From assembly GCA_030144725.1 (NCBI GenBank), contig JASKMD010000006.1, positions 3,018,477 to 3,082,476 of the forward strand: a stretch of 64,000 nt of DNA, written 5' to 3'. Within the stretch, counting starts at the first letter, position 1. Each line of letters opens with the position of its first letter. The position numbers were made by a program, and so were the translations under genes. The notes under the pieces are model-generated. The model ran no database searches. It saw only the letters and a program-made list of their open reading frames with translations, and was not told the origin of the DNA. The stretch is from Haematococcus lacustris (taxonomy: Eukaryota > Chlorophyta > Chlorophyceae > Chlamydomonadales > Haematococcaceae). This document shows positions 22,285 through 35,760 of the stretch, in pieces.

Positions 22285-23848
22285 ATGGCAAGCAGACTGC
22301 GCGCTTCGCTGGGCCTCACCTTCCTGTGTCTGGTGGTCTGCTTGGGGGACGTCTGCTTGGGGGCCGCAAGTAGGTAACCGTAGCTGCTAGATATCAGGCA
22401 AGCTAGCCAAGTTGCCCAGCCTCATTGCCGCCGTAGCTGCCGGTTCGCTGATCGCACCGAAAGCAACCGGCCGCGGGAGGTTACTTTGAAACACGTCGTT
22501 GCACAGTGTGGCGCAGTCCGCAGTTACTGTTTACAAACACACTGATCTGTGTGCATCGCAAGGTCACTAGCGGTTGGTTGCGCACATTTGACTGCGCAAC
22601 GTGCGTGTCCCGCACGATAGATTTGTGTATGCGACATTTACTGCTGTGTTCACCGCGGGTGCAGGAGACGACAAGAACCAAATCAACCGTCGTATGCTGC
22701 GGCAAATCATAGCGTGTCCAATGGCGAGAGTAAACGAGGCCGACCTTAGAGGCCCCGTAATGTACGGTCCGTGCCCGCCCCGCCAGACTTTCCCAGAACT
22801 GCCCTATCCATCACCCTCTTTCCCTCCTCCCCCACCCGCCCCGACCGCTGCACCACCCTCGCCACGCACCTGCACTGACGTGCCGTGCTACTGTCCTGAC
22901 CTGGCGGCCTGCACATGCCTACCAACATGCCCTCCAAAGCCACCCACACCCTCCCCATCGCCTGGCCCCTCCCCCTCTCCCAGCCCCTCCCCCTCCCCCA
23001 GCCCCTCTCCTGGCCCCTCCCCCTCTCCCAGCCCCTCCCCCTCCCCCAGCCCCTCTCCTGGCCCCTCACCCTCCCCCAGCCCCTCCCCTGGCCCCTCTCC
23101 TGACCCATCCCCCTCCCCCAGCCCCTCCCCCGCCCCTAGCCCTTCCCCTGGACCCTCTCCTGTCCCCTCCCCCTCCCCCAGCCCCTCCCCCGCTCCTGGC
23201 CCCTCCCCTGGCCCCTCTCCTGGCCCATCCCCGTCTCCTAGCCCCTCTCCACCTTTGCCCCCTCCCCCCTCCCCCAAGCCCAAGCCCCCTGTTCCTTGCG
23301 TCAAGTACCCAGTGGCGTGCAAATGCGCCAGAGACGCCCTAGACTGCACCTGCCCCACCCTATGCCCACCCCTGCCATCTCCCTCGCCCAAGCCCCCTGT
23401 TCCTTGCGTGAAGTACCCAGTGGCGTGCAAATGCGCACAAGACGCCCCAGACTGCAGCTGCCCCACCCTTTGCCCACCCCTGCCACCTCCACCATCGCCC
23501 GTCAAGCCCCCACGTCCCTGCTCCGAGGTTGTGTGCTTGTGTCTTGCCGGCTCACCCGGCTGCAACTGCCCTCCCCCCTGCCCCGCACCACCACCCCGTC
23601 CATCACCCCCACTCAAGCCCCCCTCCCCCAGTCCCAGGCCCCAGCCCCCCACTCCCAGCCCCAAGCCCCAGCCTCCCTTCCCCACTCCTAAGCCGTCGCC
23701 CCCCACCCCCAACCCCAAGCCACAGCCTCGCCCGCTGCCCACCCCTCCCAAGCCATCTCCCCCAATTGTGTGCACGGCTGGAGGCCCAGATCGTGAGGGC
23801 TGCCCGCCACGGCCTTGCCCTCCTGGCCGCGTCTGCCCCATGGGGTGA
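22285..23848 (+). CDS. Secreted Ser-Pro-rich Cys-module wall protein 1
   Basis: Predicted extracellular-matrix (hydroxyproline-rich glycoprotein-like) protein of 422 aa. Exon 1 (22285-22369) encodes a 28-residue signal peptide (MASRLRASLG start, hydrophobic core LTFLCLVVCLG). Exon 2 (22665-23848) joins in phase 1. Order: a basic stretch ending YGPCPPRQTFPELPYP, a Cys module (CTDVPCYCPDLAACTCLPTC), about 100 residues of SPSPSPGP repeats, three more Cys modules (two of the PCVKYPVACKC type, one PCSEVVCLC), a second Pro-rich arm, and a terminal domain CTAGGP..GCPPRPCPPGRVCPMG. The Pro blocks are the usual substrate for prolyl hydroxylation and arabinosylation. The module pattern is roughly PC-x(5-8)-CxC-x(6)-CxCP-x2-C. 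An in-frame ATG at 22174 would give a longer leader. The family is not one I can name precisely. Confidence 0.8.
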
Positions 23849-24347
23849 GAGCTGGCCTCAAGCTATCCGGTTGCCGGGAGTTGCCGGCACATGCAGCCTG
23901 GAGCTATCCAAGTCTTGCAGGCTGGCAGCTTTGGAGCTGACCTCTTCGTCTCTGACCAAGCTGCACCCTTAGCCTGTCAAGCCACAGTTCTCTCTGCCCG
24001 GGTAGTGAGCCTACTTACCCGCTTGGCCACATAGCAGTGTTCATCTCCCAGTCTGCACCCCTGCCCCATGCTCTGGGGTGTCCCCCACTTCTACCGCCCA
24101 AGGCTGAGGTGTTGGCATGCTGTGGGCTATCTGTTCTGTTTCCATCACCAGCCTAGCCGTCGACGCCAAGGAGGTTAGGTCGTCCTGCAGCTTTTGCCTT
24201 CCACTGCTAGGCAGTACAGGGACTAGGCGGCATCTGCAGCATTAGGCCTGCCCATTGAAATTGAGTTGGGCTGAGCTAAGCCATCGACACCATCCCATGA
24301 CTTTATACCAGTAGCTGTTGCACTCTGCAGCATCAAGGATGCAACTC
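23849..24347. other. 3' region of wall protein 1
   Basis: The first 30 bases after the stop (GAGAGCTGGCC...) resemble the 3' flank of the wall gene ending at 33121. No nearby UGUAA was found; the nearest is at 24526, inside the next element. No gene is seen. Confidence 0.35.
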
Positions 24348-25909
24348 GGGTGTTGTTGTGATGTAGCTGTTTCGCGTCCCATCGTTCCCAGAATCACAAC
24401 ATGAAGACGTGTACCATGTCAAGCATGCTCGAGGGGAAAACGTGAAAGCGAGCAAAAAGACGTTCAAACCCTAGTCATGCGAGATACGTCAGTCCCGCTG
24501 CCATATTCTGCTCTAATCCCTGAATTGTAAACAACGCTGAGGAATGTAGCTGTACTATGTATGCACCTCAGGGTATGCTACGGCTGTAATGACAACAAGG
24601 TGAGAGTGGGGGAGGGAGGGTAAGGGACTGGGAGGGAGGGAGGGAGGGAGGGAGGGAGGGTAAGGGACTGAGAGGTGGTGGGTCGGGCACGAAACGAAAG
24701 AGCACTTGATTGTGCCATGCCTAACCGCGTGCCACCATGTCAGCCACCATGTATGTGCCTCGTGTGCATGGCTGCAGTTGGATGGAGGTGTCCATGGAGC
24801 GCCATGGGCATGCCAAGCAGCTGGTGGTGTTCTTTGGCGCAGCTGGCATTGGCACTGGGGGTGGGTGGGGTGCTGATGCAGTGCTGCGAGCCTGCTGCAA
24901 GGTGGTGTGCAGGCCCAGGGGCGCAGGCCAGCGGCGAGGCAGGGTGGTGCTTGTGGATGAGCACTGCACCACCCTGGTCAGCTCAGCAGTGAATGGTCAG
25001 CAGCCCTGTGAGGAGGAGCTGAACAAACTCAGTGCCACAAGGCCTACAGGCTGGAAGCCCCCAGCAGGGCAGGTGGAACACCGCCTGGTGCGCCCAGACT
25101 GGAGCCACCAGCGTGACCAGCCAGTGCGGGGCCTGATGTGGTGCCCTGTAGTGGCCCCCCGCAAGCCCCCACAGGCCCCACGCAGCAGCCAGGCAGCCAC
25201 ACCGGCAGCAGCCTCAGAGCCTCAGAGGCCCAGCACTCCCCCTCCAGCCAAGCACAGCAAGCGCACCGAGGCTGAGCCGGCAGCTGAGCCCACCAAGGGC
25301 AAGGGCAAGGCCCAAGGCAAGGCCGCCAAGGCCAAGCCAGCTCCACAGCCAGGCAGATGGCTGGACAGGGACTTCAATGCAGCTCTGAACATGCAGCGCA
25401 TTGGGGAGAGCAGGTGGCGGCCGCTGGAGCTGTGCTACTGGCCAGACCAGGGAGCGCTGCCAGCCAAGGGCAAGGAGTACCCTGGCCTGGGCTACAAGCG
25501 GCTGCGAGATGAGCCACCAAAGGCCCATCAGCAGCAGCAGCAGCCTGCTGAGGCACAGTAGTGTGTGCCCCCCCATCTGAGCTGTCATCAGCTTACAATT
25601 AGTGCATGCTTGTCATGCCAACTCTACACGTTGCCCTAACGGGTCAGGCAATAATGTAGGTGATAGGCGGCTCATGTGCCATGGGCACTGGGTTTACTCC
25701 ACACAGCCCAATAACACTGTTTGAGTCGGGCCACTATTGCCCACTGGTAAATTCCCGCTAGTGGCTGCTAGTGGCTACTACTGGTCCGGCTCAAATGGAG
25801 GCCCTAGTGAGGGACAAGGGGGCTGGAGCCAGTAACCCACGGTACACGTTTTTAAGTTACGATTCTGGGAACGATGGGACGCGAAACAGCTACATCACAT
25901 CAACACCCC
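24348..25909. mobile_element. TIR element carrying a TnpB/Fanzor-like ORF
   Basis: A stretch of 38 bp (24358-24395) is matched perfectly in reverse complement at 25861-25898. With mismatches, the inverted ends extend over 24348-24415 and 25841-25909. The single long frame inside (24737-25561) is related to the C-terminal part of TnpB/Fanzor proteins. Eukaryotic Fanzor genes are known to travel inside diverse DNA transposons. I could not identify a target duplication, so the exact outer boundaries are open. A GGGA-repeat tract (24600-24660) lies between the left end and the ORF. Confidence 0.75.
24737..25561 (+). CDS. TnpB/Fanzor-like protein, C-terminal part (RuvC-III motif)
   Basis: 274 residues from an ATG in an ideal GCCACCATG context. 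Residues near 30-60 (VVFFGAAGIGTGGGWG, then LRACCKVV) and VVLVDEHCTTLVSSAV near 70-85 match the region before and around the zinc-finger segment of TnpB/Fanzor. RWLDRDFNAALNMQRIGES near residues 208-226 contains the RuvC-III DRDxNAAxN motif. Between them is a Pro/Ala/Lys-rich insert with KGKGK blocks. The tail is Gln-rich. RuvC-I Asp and RuvC-II Glu are not present, and the CxxC pairs of the finger are degenerate (SSAVNGQQPC), so nuclease activity is unlikely. It may be a 5'-truncated copy or need upstream exons I cannot see. Confidence 0.65.
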   Translation: MSATMYVPRVHGCSWMEVSMERHGHAKQLVVFFGAAGIGTGGGWGADAVLRACCKVVCRPRGAGQRRGRVVLVDEHCTTLVSSAVNGQQPCEEELNKLSATRPTGWKPPAGQVEHRLVRPDWSHQRDQPVRGLMWCPVVAPRKPPQAPRSSQAATPAAASEPQRPSTPPPAKHSKRTEAEPAAEPTKGKGKAQGKAAKAKPAPQPGRWLDRDFNAALNMQRIGESRWRPLELCYWPDQGALPAKGKEYPGLGYKRLRDEPPKAHQQQQQPAEAQ

Positions 25910-25979
25910 GTTACTACATGAGGCACAGCACTGACACACTGGGTTACTGGCTTCAGCCTGGTTGCATCAGCACCTGCAT

Positions 25980-26246
25980 TTGATCTGCTGGGGTTGGATT
26001 GACCTGGCTCCTGCTGAACTCATCCACTGTCACTACCAAGCAGGGCCGCCCAATTACGCTAGCTGCTGATGGTGGCTCTGCTAGTGGAAACCAGCCTGTG
26101 GGCCAGGTCAGCTGCTTGCGGTCCAACAGCTTTGCCTTGATTCTTGTATGGCTCCTGGTTGCTGCTGGGGCTTCCACCACCTTGCAGCAGGCCTGCAGTA
26201 CGGTCGTTGCGCCCCACCCAATGCCAGCGTAGCCTAAGGACACCAA
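25980..26246 (-). pseudogene. TnpB/Fanzor-like remnant 2
   Basis: The minus-strand frame reads VVSLGYAGIGWGATTVLQAC, then, after an unrelated-looking stretch, LVVTVDEFSRSQV. These match in order VVFFGAAGIG..ADAVLRACCKVV and VVLVDEH of the ORF at 24737, but the RuvC-III part is missing. It lies just outside the right inverted repeat of that element and in the opposite orientation, so it is a separate, decayed copy. Confidence 0.6.
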
Positions 26247-26269
26247 CGACTGCTCTCCTCCCTTCCAAC

Positions 26270-26797
26270 GTGCCCCTCAGGCACCTCAGCTAGCAGCTGC
26301 TTCCATGGCACAAGCCATACACACGACGGGACACGGCACCAAGCAGCTCAAGTGGGTCCAGATTTTGAAGATCGTGGCATGGACGCAGCAGCCGACAAGT
26401 CCCTTCGGCCCTCCTGCATGGAGAGCTGTTCCAGGTGCCTTTCATGCGCGGCCCACACCTTTGCCTACCTGGAAGTCAAACATTGCTACCACACCACTAC
26501 AGTCTAGGTTTGCAGCAACCGCATGTGACCCAGCTTGGCGGTGCCGGCGACCACGCTTGCCCTTGCCCTGTCGAGGGAGGGGGAAGGAGGAGAAGAGGAA
26601 GGGAAAGACGCAAGAGCATATGCCCTACATGCTTGCTGCGAAGCCGATGCCGCTGAAGCGGGAGCGCGAAGCTAACGGGCGGCAAATGTAACCGTACCTC
26701 TCACTCTTTCTCCAGCTAACAACCCCGATTTGCCTGCAGATTCAGACACCTCTTGGACCGCGCCCCACTCAGTAGCACCAGCACAAGGACACGCAGA
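26270..26797 (+). repeat. Duplicated upstream flank, copy at wall protein 2
   Basis: 26278-26340 (AGGCACCTCAGCTAGC...) recurs near 35092. 26340-26505 recurs at 28485-28656 and 33765-33932. 26505-26797, with its purine-rich AGGAGGGGGAAGGAGG stretch and CTCTCACTCTTTCTCCAG, recurs at 28657-28952 and 35160-35395. The promoter of the downstream gene must lie in this copied block. Confidence 0.8.
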
Positions 26798-27780
26798 ATG
26801 CGCCTACGCGAACGTGGCACGATGAGCAGCATCACGACCTCCCTACTCGCCGCGCTGGTCGTCGCTGCAATGCTGGCCACGCCCACTGGAGCTGAGAGTA
26901 GGTGGCAGGGACGAGTGCGCTGCGCTGCGACCAACTGCTGCGGGACTGCCCGACGATGCGTAACACCATAGCAGAACACTTCTGCGGTGCACTGCCCGTG
27001 GCCCTGTCGCAGGCGCGCCCGCCCGATCCAACCGCCGCACCTTGGCCTGCACTCCGGGCAGCGCCAACTGCCCTCCCTTGCCGAGCGGCCCGTCCAGCTC
27101 CACCCCGGGGAGCAGCAGCGGTGAGCAGTGTGCTGGGGTGGATATGGTTCACTGGACTTGACGACTCCTGGAGCAGTGTGGCCAAGCACAACACCCCAGA
27201 CTGCAGTGCAAATCCACACCCTGCCGACATGCCCCAACACACTAGCCACCCTGGCCTTGTAGGCAGCATTGAAGTGCCCCGTCAAGAGGGACTTATTGAT
27301 TGGTGTTTTTTCTTTCTTCTTGCAACATCCCCCACTCCCACAAGGCCAGAATTGCATTGTCATGGTGTGATGCGCATCTGCCAAGTGCCTCCCCCTTGGC
27401 CCCAGAGCACTCACACTGATCCGCCTCCCCCTTCCTGTCTGCTACCACAACCAGACAAGCCCAAGCCCCCTGTTCCTTGCGTGAAGTACCCAGTGGCGTG
27501 CAAATGCGCCAGAGACAACCTAGACTGCACCTGCCCCACCCTATGCCCACCCCTGCCATCTCCCTCACCCAAGTCACCTTTCCCCAGCCCCAAGCCGCAG
27601 CCTCGCCCACTGCCCACCCCTAAGCCGCAGCCCCCCAATCCCACCCCCAAGCCGCGGCCTCGTCCCTTGCCCACCCCACCCAAGCCATCTCCCCCCATTG
27701 AGTGCACCCCTTTCGGCCCACTGCGGGAGGGCTGCCCACCACTGCCTTGCCCTCCTGGGTTGTTTTGCCCCCTGGGGTGA
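26798..27780 (+). CDS. Secreted Pro-rich Cys-module wall protein 2
   Basis: 177 aa from three exons with consistent phases: 26798-26897, 27013-27120 and 27455-27780. Exon 1 is a 33-residue leader (MRLRERGTMSS, then LLAALVVAAMLATPTGAE). Exon 2 gives a short Ser/Pro linker with two cysteines (LACTPGSANCPPLPSGP). Exon 3 begins DKPKPPVPC, has one PCVKYPVACKC..DCTCPTLC module, a Pro/Lys/Gln arm and the terminal domain ECTPFGP..GCPPLPCPPGLFC. It is a compact version of wall protein 1 with the same terminal domain. The same three-exon plan is found at 35761-38477. The role is presumed to be cell wall or matrix; I know of no assigned function for the terminal domain. Confidence 0.78.
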
Positions 27781-28484
27781 AATCTAGCCCATGTCATAGT
27801 CATGATGCAGCCAATGAATCATTCATTGAGTTTCCAGCAGCCATGATACCCATCATAGGGTTAGGCTGACCTTTGCTGTTAAAGCAGTGTGTTTTGTTTG
27901 CATTGGGCAGGGTTGTAGTAAGTCAGGCAGGGTTGTTCATGTGGTTGCGTACTTTGCGTGTACGTTGGCCTGGTGCCTAGCGGATGCTTCCTGTAAATCA
28001 TCGTTGGCTGTAAGAAGCAGTGCTGCCTGCATGTGCTATCCAATAGTCTCATGCTGAGCTGCCGTATTTTATACCATGACATTGCAGCATGTGTGCATGC
28101 ACCAGTTGACCCACCATATCTGCGCCATTAAACACCAAGTGTCTAGCCTGGGCCTGTTACGCAGGCTCGCATAGCACCAGCAACTTGCCTGGCACTCCTC
28201 ATGTGACTTCCCAGCCCGCCCCGTCGTGCGGTGTGTGGCTCAGTTGGTAGAGGGTGATTGGTGAAGGGTCCTTGAGTTGACAAGTCGCAAGGTGAAAGTC
28301 ACGACGAGAGATTGTTCTCGGTATTGTTCTCGGTATGAACAAGGGGCTGGTTCACGCTCAGGCTTGGGCGGCCAACTAGTGACACAGAGCAAACAAGAAT
28401 ACTAAGTCATGTTTCTCCGGGAGAGTTCCTTCTTTCCTTTTTGCTTGTTGCGTCCTACACGTCCACAAGGAGTTCAGGTGGAAC
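27781..28484 (+). other. 3' flank shared by wall genes
   Basis: 27880-28240 is clearly related to 33280-33660 and, in part, to 34410-34540, so the 3' flanks were duplicated together with the genes. It includes the candidate UGUAA signal at 27992. A GTGTGGCTCAGTTGGTAGAGG sequence near 28232 resembles a tRNA A box, but no tRNA fold follows. Confidence 0.6.
27992..27996 (+). promoter_or_regulatory. Candidate UGUAA polyadenylation signal
   Basis: TGTAA about 212 bases after the stop of wall protein 2. The same TGTAAATCATCG string lies at a similar distance behind the gene copies ending at 33121 and 34240, which supports a conserved role. Confidence 0.55.
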
Positions 28485-28952
28485 ATGGCACCTAGCAGCT
28501 CGGTGGGTCCAGATCCAGAAGATCATGGCATGATGGACGCAGCAACCGGCAACTCCCCTCCACCCTTCTAAATCAAGAGCTGCTCTCGGGGCCTTTCCTG
28601 CGCGGCACACACCTTTGCCCACCTGGAAGTCAAACACTGCTACCTCACCACTACAGTCTAGGTTTGCAGCAACCCCATGTGACCCAGCTTGGTGGTGCCG
28701 GCGACCACGCTTGCCCTTGCCCTAAGGAGGGAGGGCGAAGGAGGAGAAGAGGAAGGGAAAGACGCAAGAGCATATGCCCTACATGCTTGCTGCAAAGCCG
28801 ATGCCGCTTAAAGCGGGAGCGCGAAGCTAACGGGCCGCAAATGTAACCGTACCTCTCACTCTTTCTCCAGCTAACAACCCCGATTTGCCTGCTGATTCAG
28901 ACACGTTCTGGGCCGCGCTTCACACAGTAGCACCAGCACAAGGACACGCAGA
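28485..28952 (+). repeat. Duplicated upstream flank, copy at wall protein 3
   Basis: Same block as 26335-26797, about 90% identical by eye, ending directly at the ATG of the next gene. It lacks the TnpB-like remnant found at the two other copies. Confidence 0.8.
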
Positions 28953-33121
<4,169 letters not shown>

Positions 33122-33764
33122 GAGCTGGCCTTAAAAGCCTCGAGTCGCCGGCACATGCAGCCTCCCGAGCTGGTCATCACGATAGGGTAAGGCTGACGTT
33201 GCCTGTTGAAGCGGACCGTTGTGGAGCACCAGTCGCTGGGCTATCCTTGTTGCTCTAGTCGCTTTGTCGTTTTGGTTGCATCAGGCAGGGTTGTAGTGAG
33301 TCAGGCAGGGTTGTTCATGTGGTTGCGTACTTTGCGTGTATGTTGGCCTGGTACCAAGCGGATGCTTCCCTGTAAATCATCGTTGGCTATAAGAAGCAGT
33401 GCTGCCTGCACCTGCTATCCAATAGTCTCATGTGAGCTGCCGTATCTTATCCCTTGACACTGCAGCATGTGTGCATGCACCAGTTGACCCACCATGTTTG
33501 CGCCATTAAGCACCAAATGTCTAGCCTGGGCCTTTACGCAGGCTCGCATAGCACCAGCAACGTGACTGGCACTCCTCATGTGACGTCCCATCCCGCCTCG
33601 TCGTGCGGTGTGTGGCTCAGTTGGGGCCGGGTCACCCTCAGGCTTGGGCGGCCAACTCGTGACAAGGAGCAAAAACGGTTGCCAATTCATGCTTCTCCGG
33701 GAGAGTAGTTCCTTCTTTCCTTTTTGCTTGTTACGTCCCACACGTCCACAAGGAGGTTAGGTGG
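33122..33764 (+). other. 3' flank of wall protein 3
   Basis: Copy of the shared 3' flank (compare 27880-28240). No gene of its own. Confidence 0.6.
33371..33375 (+). promoter_or_regulatory. Candidate UGUAA polyadenylation signal
   Basis: TGTAA 250 bases after the stop of wall protein 3, within the conserved TGTAAATCATCGTTGGCT string of the shared flank. Confidence 0.55.
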
Positions 33765-34240
33765 AACATGGCACCTAGCAGCTCAGGTGGGTCCAGATCT
33801 AGAAGATCATGGCATGGACGCAGCAGCCGGCAACTCCCTTCCGCCCTCCTGCATGGAGAGCTGATCCAGGTGCCTTTCAAGCGCGGCACACACCTTTGCC
33901 CACCTGGAAGTCAAACACTGCTACCTCACCACCTTCCCTCACCCCCAGGCCCTTTCCCCCCTCCCCCAGCCCCAGCCCCCAGCCTCCCTCCCCCAGCCCC
34001 AGCCCCCAGCCTCCCTCCCCCAGCCCCAGCCCCCAGCCTCCCTCCCCCAGCCCCAGACCCCAGAACCCCTCCCCCGCTCCTAAGCCGCCTCCCCCCACCC
34101 CCAGCCCCAAGCAACAGCCTCGCCCGCTGCCCACCCCTCCCAAGCCATCTCCCCCCGTTGTGTGCTACGTTGGAAGCCCAGTGCGGGAGGGCTGCCCTCC
34201 ACGGCCTTGCCCTCCTGGACGGGTTTGCCCCGTTGGGTGA
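33765..34240 (+). pseudogene. Headless wall-protein copy (flank fused to Pro arm)
   Basis: 33765-33932 is the duplicated non-coding upstream block. At about 33933 it changes without a break into the Pro-rich arm of a wall gene (SPSPSPQPP repeats) and the terminal domain CYVGSPVREGCPPRPCPPG, with a stop at 34240. The leader exon, linker exon and all Cys modules are missing. A frame runs from 33809 through the junction, but its first 40 residues are translated flank without a signal peptide. I therefore read it as a deletion product or 5'-truncated gene. Its 3' flank is the shared one, with TGTAA at 34491. Confidence 0.7.
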
Positions 34241-34849
34241 GCTGGACTCATTACCTGGCTGGTACAGCCTAGAGCTGTTCTACGACTGACGAAGCTAGAT
34301 TAGCAAGGTTTCAGCAGCTATGATACCCATCCTAAGGTCAGGCGGACGTTTCCTTCAAGCGGACCGTTGTGGGGCACCGGTCCTGTGCTGTCCTCGTTGC
34401 TGTAGTTGCTGTGTGGTGCATCAGGCAGGGTTGTTCGTGTTGTTGCGTGCTTTGCGTGTACATTGGCCTGGTGCCTAGCGTATGCTTTTTGTAAATCATC
34501 GCTGGCTGCAAGAATTGTTGCCGCCTGCAAGTTGAGCTGCCGTAGCCAACCCCATGACACTGCAGCAACTGCACATTCACTGGCGGACCAAACAAACATC
34601 TGTCTAGCCTGGTCTCTTTTGGCCTGGTCCTCTCACAGTGATGGCTGATGACCATAATGCCTATCCCTTGCCCCTAGGCAGCTGGGAGGGGCAAGAGGTG
34701 CTGGGTGCATGTGCCCTGAGCAGCACTGCATACGGTGGACGTTCTATGAGGCCCCACGCCGGTGCAGCGGGTTGCTGACTGCCGCATGGAGTTCAATTGG
34801 TCCAACAACTACCGCAGCCCCAGAGGTGCCAAGTTGCCTTAACTGACAC
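34241..34849 (+). other. 3' flank of the headless copy and intergenic DNA
   Basis: 34410-34540 is related to the shared 3' flank and contains TGTAA at 34491-34495. The remaining part has no gene I can identify. Confidence 0.45.
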
Positions 34850-35060
34850 CCGTCGCCGAGGGCGTAGTATACCTTTCCTATTAGCCAGAAGCTGACCTGC
34901 TTGGTTCTGTATTCAACCACTGGCCCCGCCTTGCCTTACTTCTTGTCTGGCTCCTGGCCGCTGTTGGGTCTCTCCATAACCTTGAGGCAGGCCTGCAGAA
35001 CAGTCTTGGCGCCCCACCCACCCCGTGTGCCAATGCCAGAGTAGCCTAAGATCACCACCG
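34850..35060 (-). pseudogene. TnpB/Fanzor-like remnant 3
   Basis: On the minus strand from 35058: VVILGYSGIGTRGGWGAKTV, LQACLKVMERP, then after an in-frame stop PVVEYRTKQV. This is the same pair of motifs as in the ORF at 24737 (VVFFGAAGIG..WGADAVLRAC and VVLVDEH), and its TRGGWGA segment is closer to that ORF than remnant 2 is. It lies upstream of wall protein 4 as remnant 2 does upstream of wall protein 2, so it was probably copied in the same duplication. Confidence 0.55.
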
Positions 35061-35091
35061 ACTGCTCTCTCCCCTACCAACGCCCCTCAGG

Positions 35092-35760
35092 CACCTCAGC
35101 TAGCTGTTGCTTTTCTGGCAAAAGCCACACACACAATGGGACATGGCACCTAGGAGCTCAACCTGCAGCAACCCCATGTGACCCAGCTTGGTGGTGCCGG
35201 CGACCACGCTTGCCCTTGCCCTGACCAGGAAGGGGAAAGGAGGAGAAGAGGAAGGAAAAAAAGCAAGAGTGCGTACCCCTACATGCCTGCTGCAAAGCCG
35301 ATGCCGCTGGAAGCGAGAGCGTGAAGCTAACGGGCCGCAAATGTAACCGTACCTCTCACTCTTTCTGCAGCTAACAACCCCGAAGTGCCTGGTGATTCAG
35401 ACACGTTCCGAAGCTGACGGGGTGGAAATGTAAACGTACCTCAGATGCAATGGTGATTCAGACACCTTCTGGACCGCTCCTGTTGAAGTTTGAGCCCTCC
35501 CGGCGCAGCACCGGAAAGTGAGGGCGTGATTGCCAGCGGCCTGGCTGCGGAGTGTCCAAGTGTGACTGCTGCATTTAGAGCAGTTACCCGGTAGGAGTCG
35601 GCACCTTGATACTCGTGTCGACGTCTGCCTGTGCACTTCCAACAGGTAGGCGCGAGCTACGCGCTAGCCTGTTGTGGCAGATCTCATGTAAAACCCTGAT
35701 GCTGGTGTCGACGTCTGCCTGTGCACTTCCACCAGCTCCCGACTAACAAGGACACGCAGA
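35092..35760 (+). repeat. Duplicated upstream flank, copy at wall protein 4
   Basis: 35092-35395 matches 26278-26760. From about 35395 to 35750 the copy is interrupted by DNA that contains two copies of GTGTCGACGTCTGCCTGTGC (near 35616 and 35705). The shared block resumes at ACAAGGACACGCAGAATGCG just before the ATG. Confidence 0.7.

Noticed and set aside
22746..23841. Gly/Glu-rich minus-strand frames opposite wall protein 1
   Set aside because: Antisense shadow of the Ser-Pro repeats; the plus strand has the leader, splice sites and Cys modules.
24341..25915. A target-site duplication for the TnpB/Fanzor-containing element
   Set aside because: The flanks (GCAACTC on the left, GTTAC on the right) show no convincing direct repeat, so no boundary duplication is claimed.
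28225..28310. tRNA-like sequence (TGGCTCAGTTGGTAGAGG)
   Set aside because: Only the A-box-like 5' part is present. I find no matching acceptor stem, anticodon arm or B box, and the string belongs to a duplicated gene flank.
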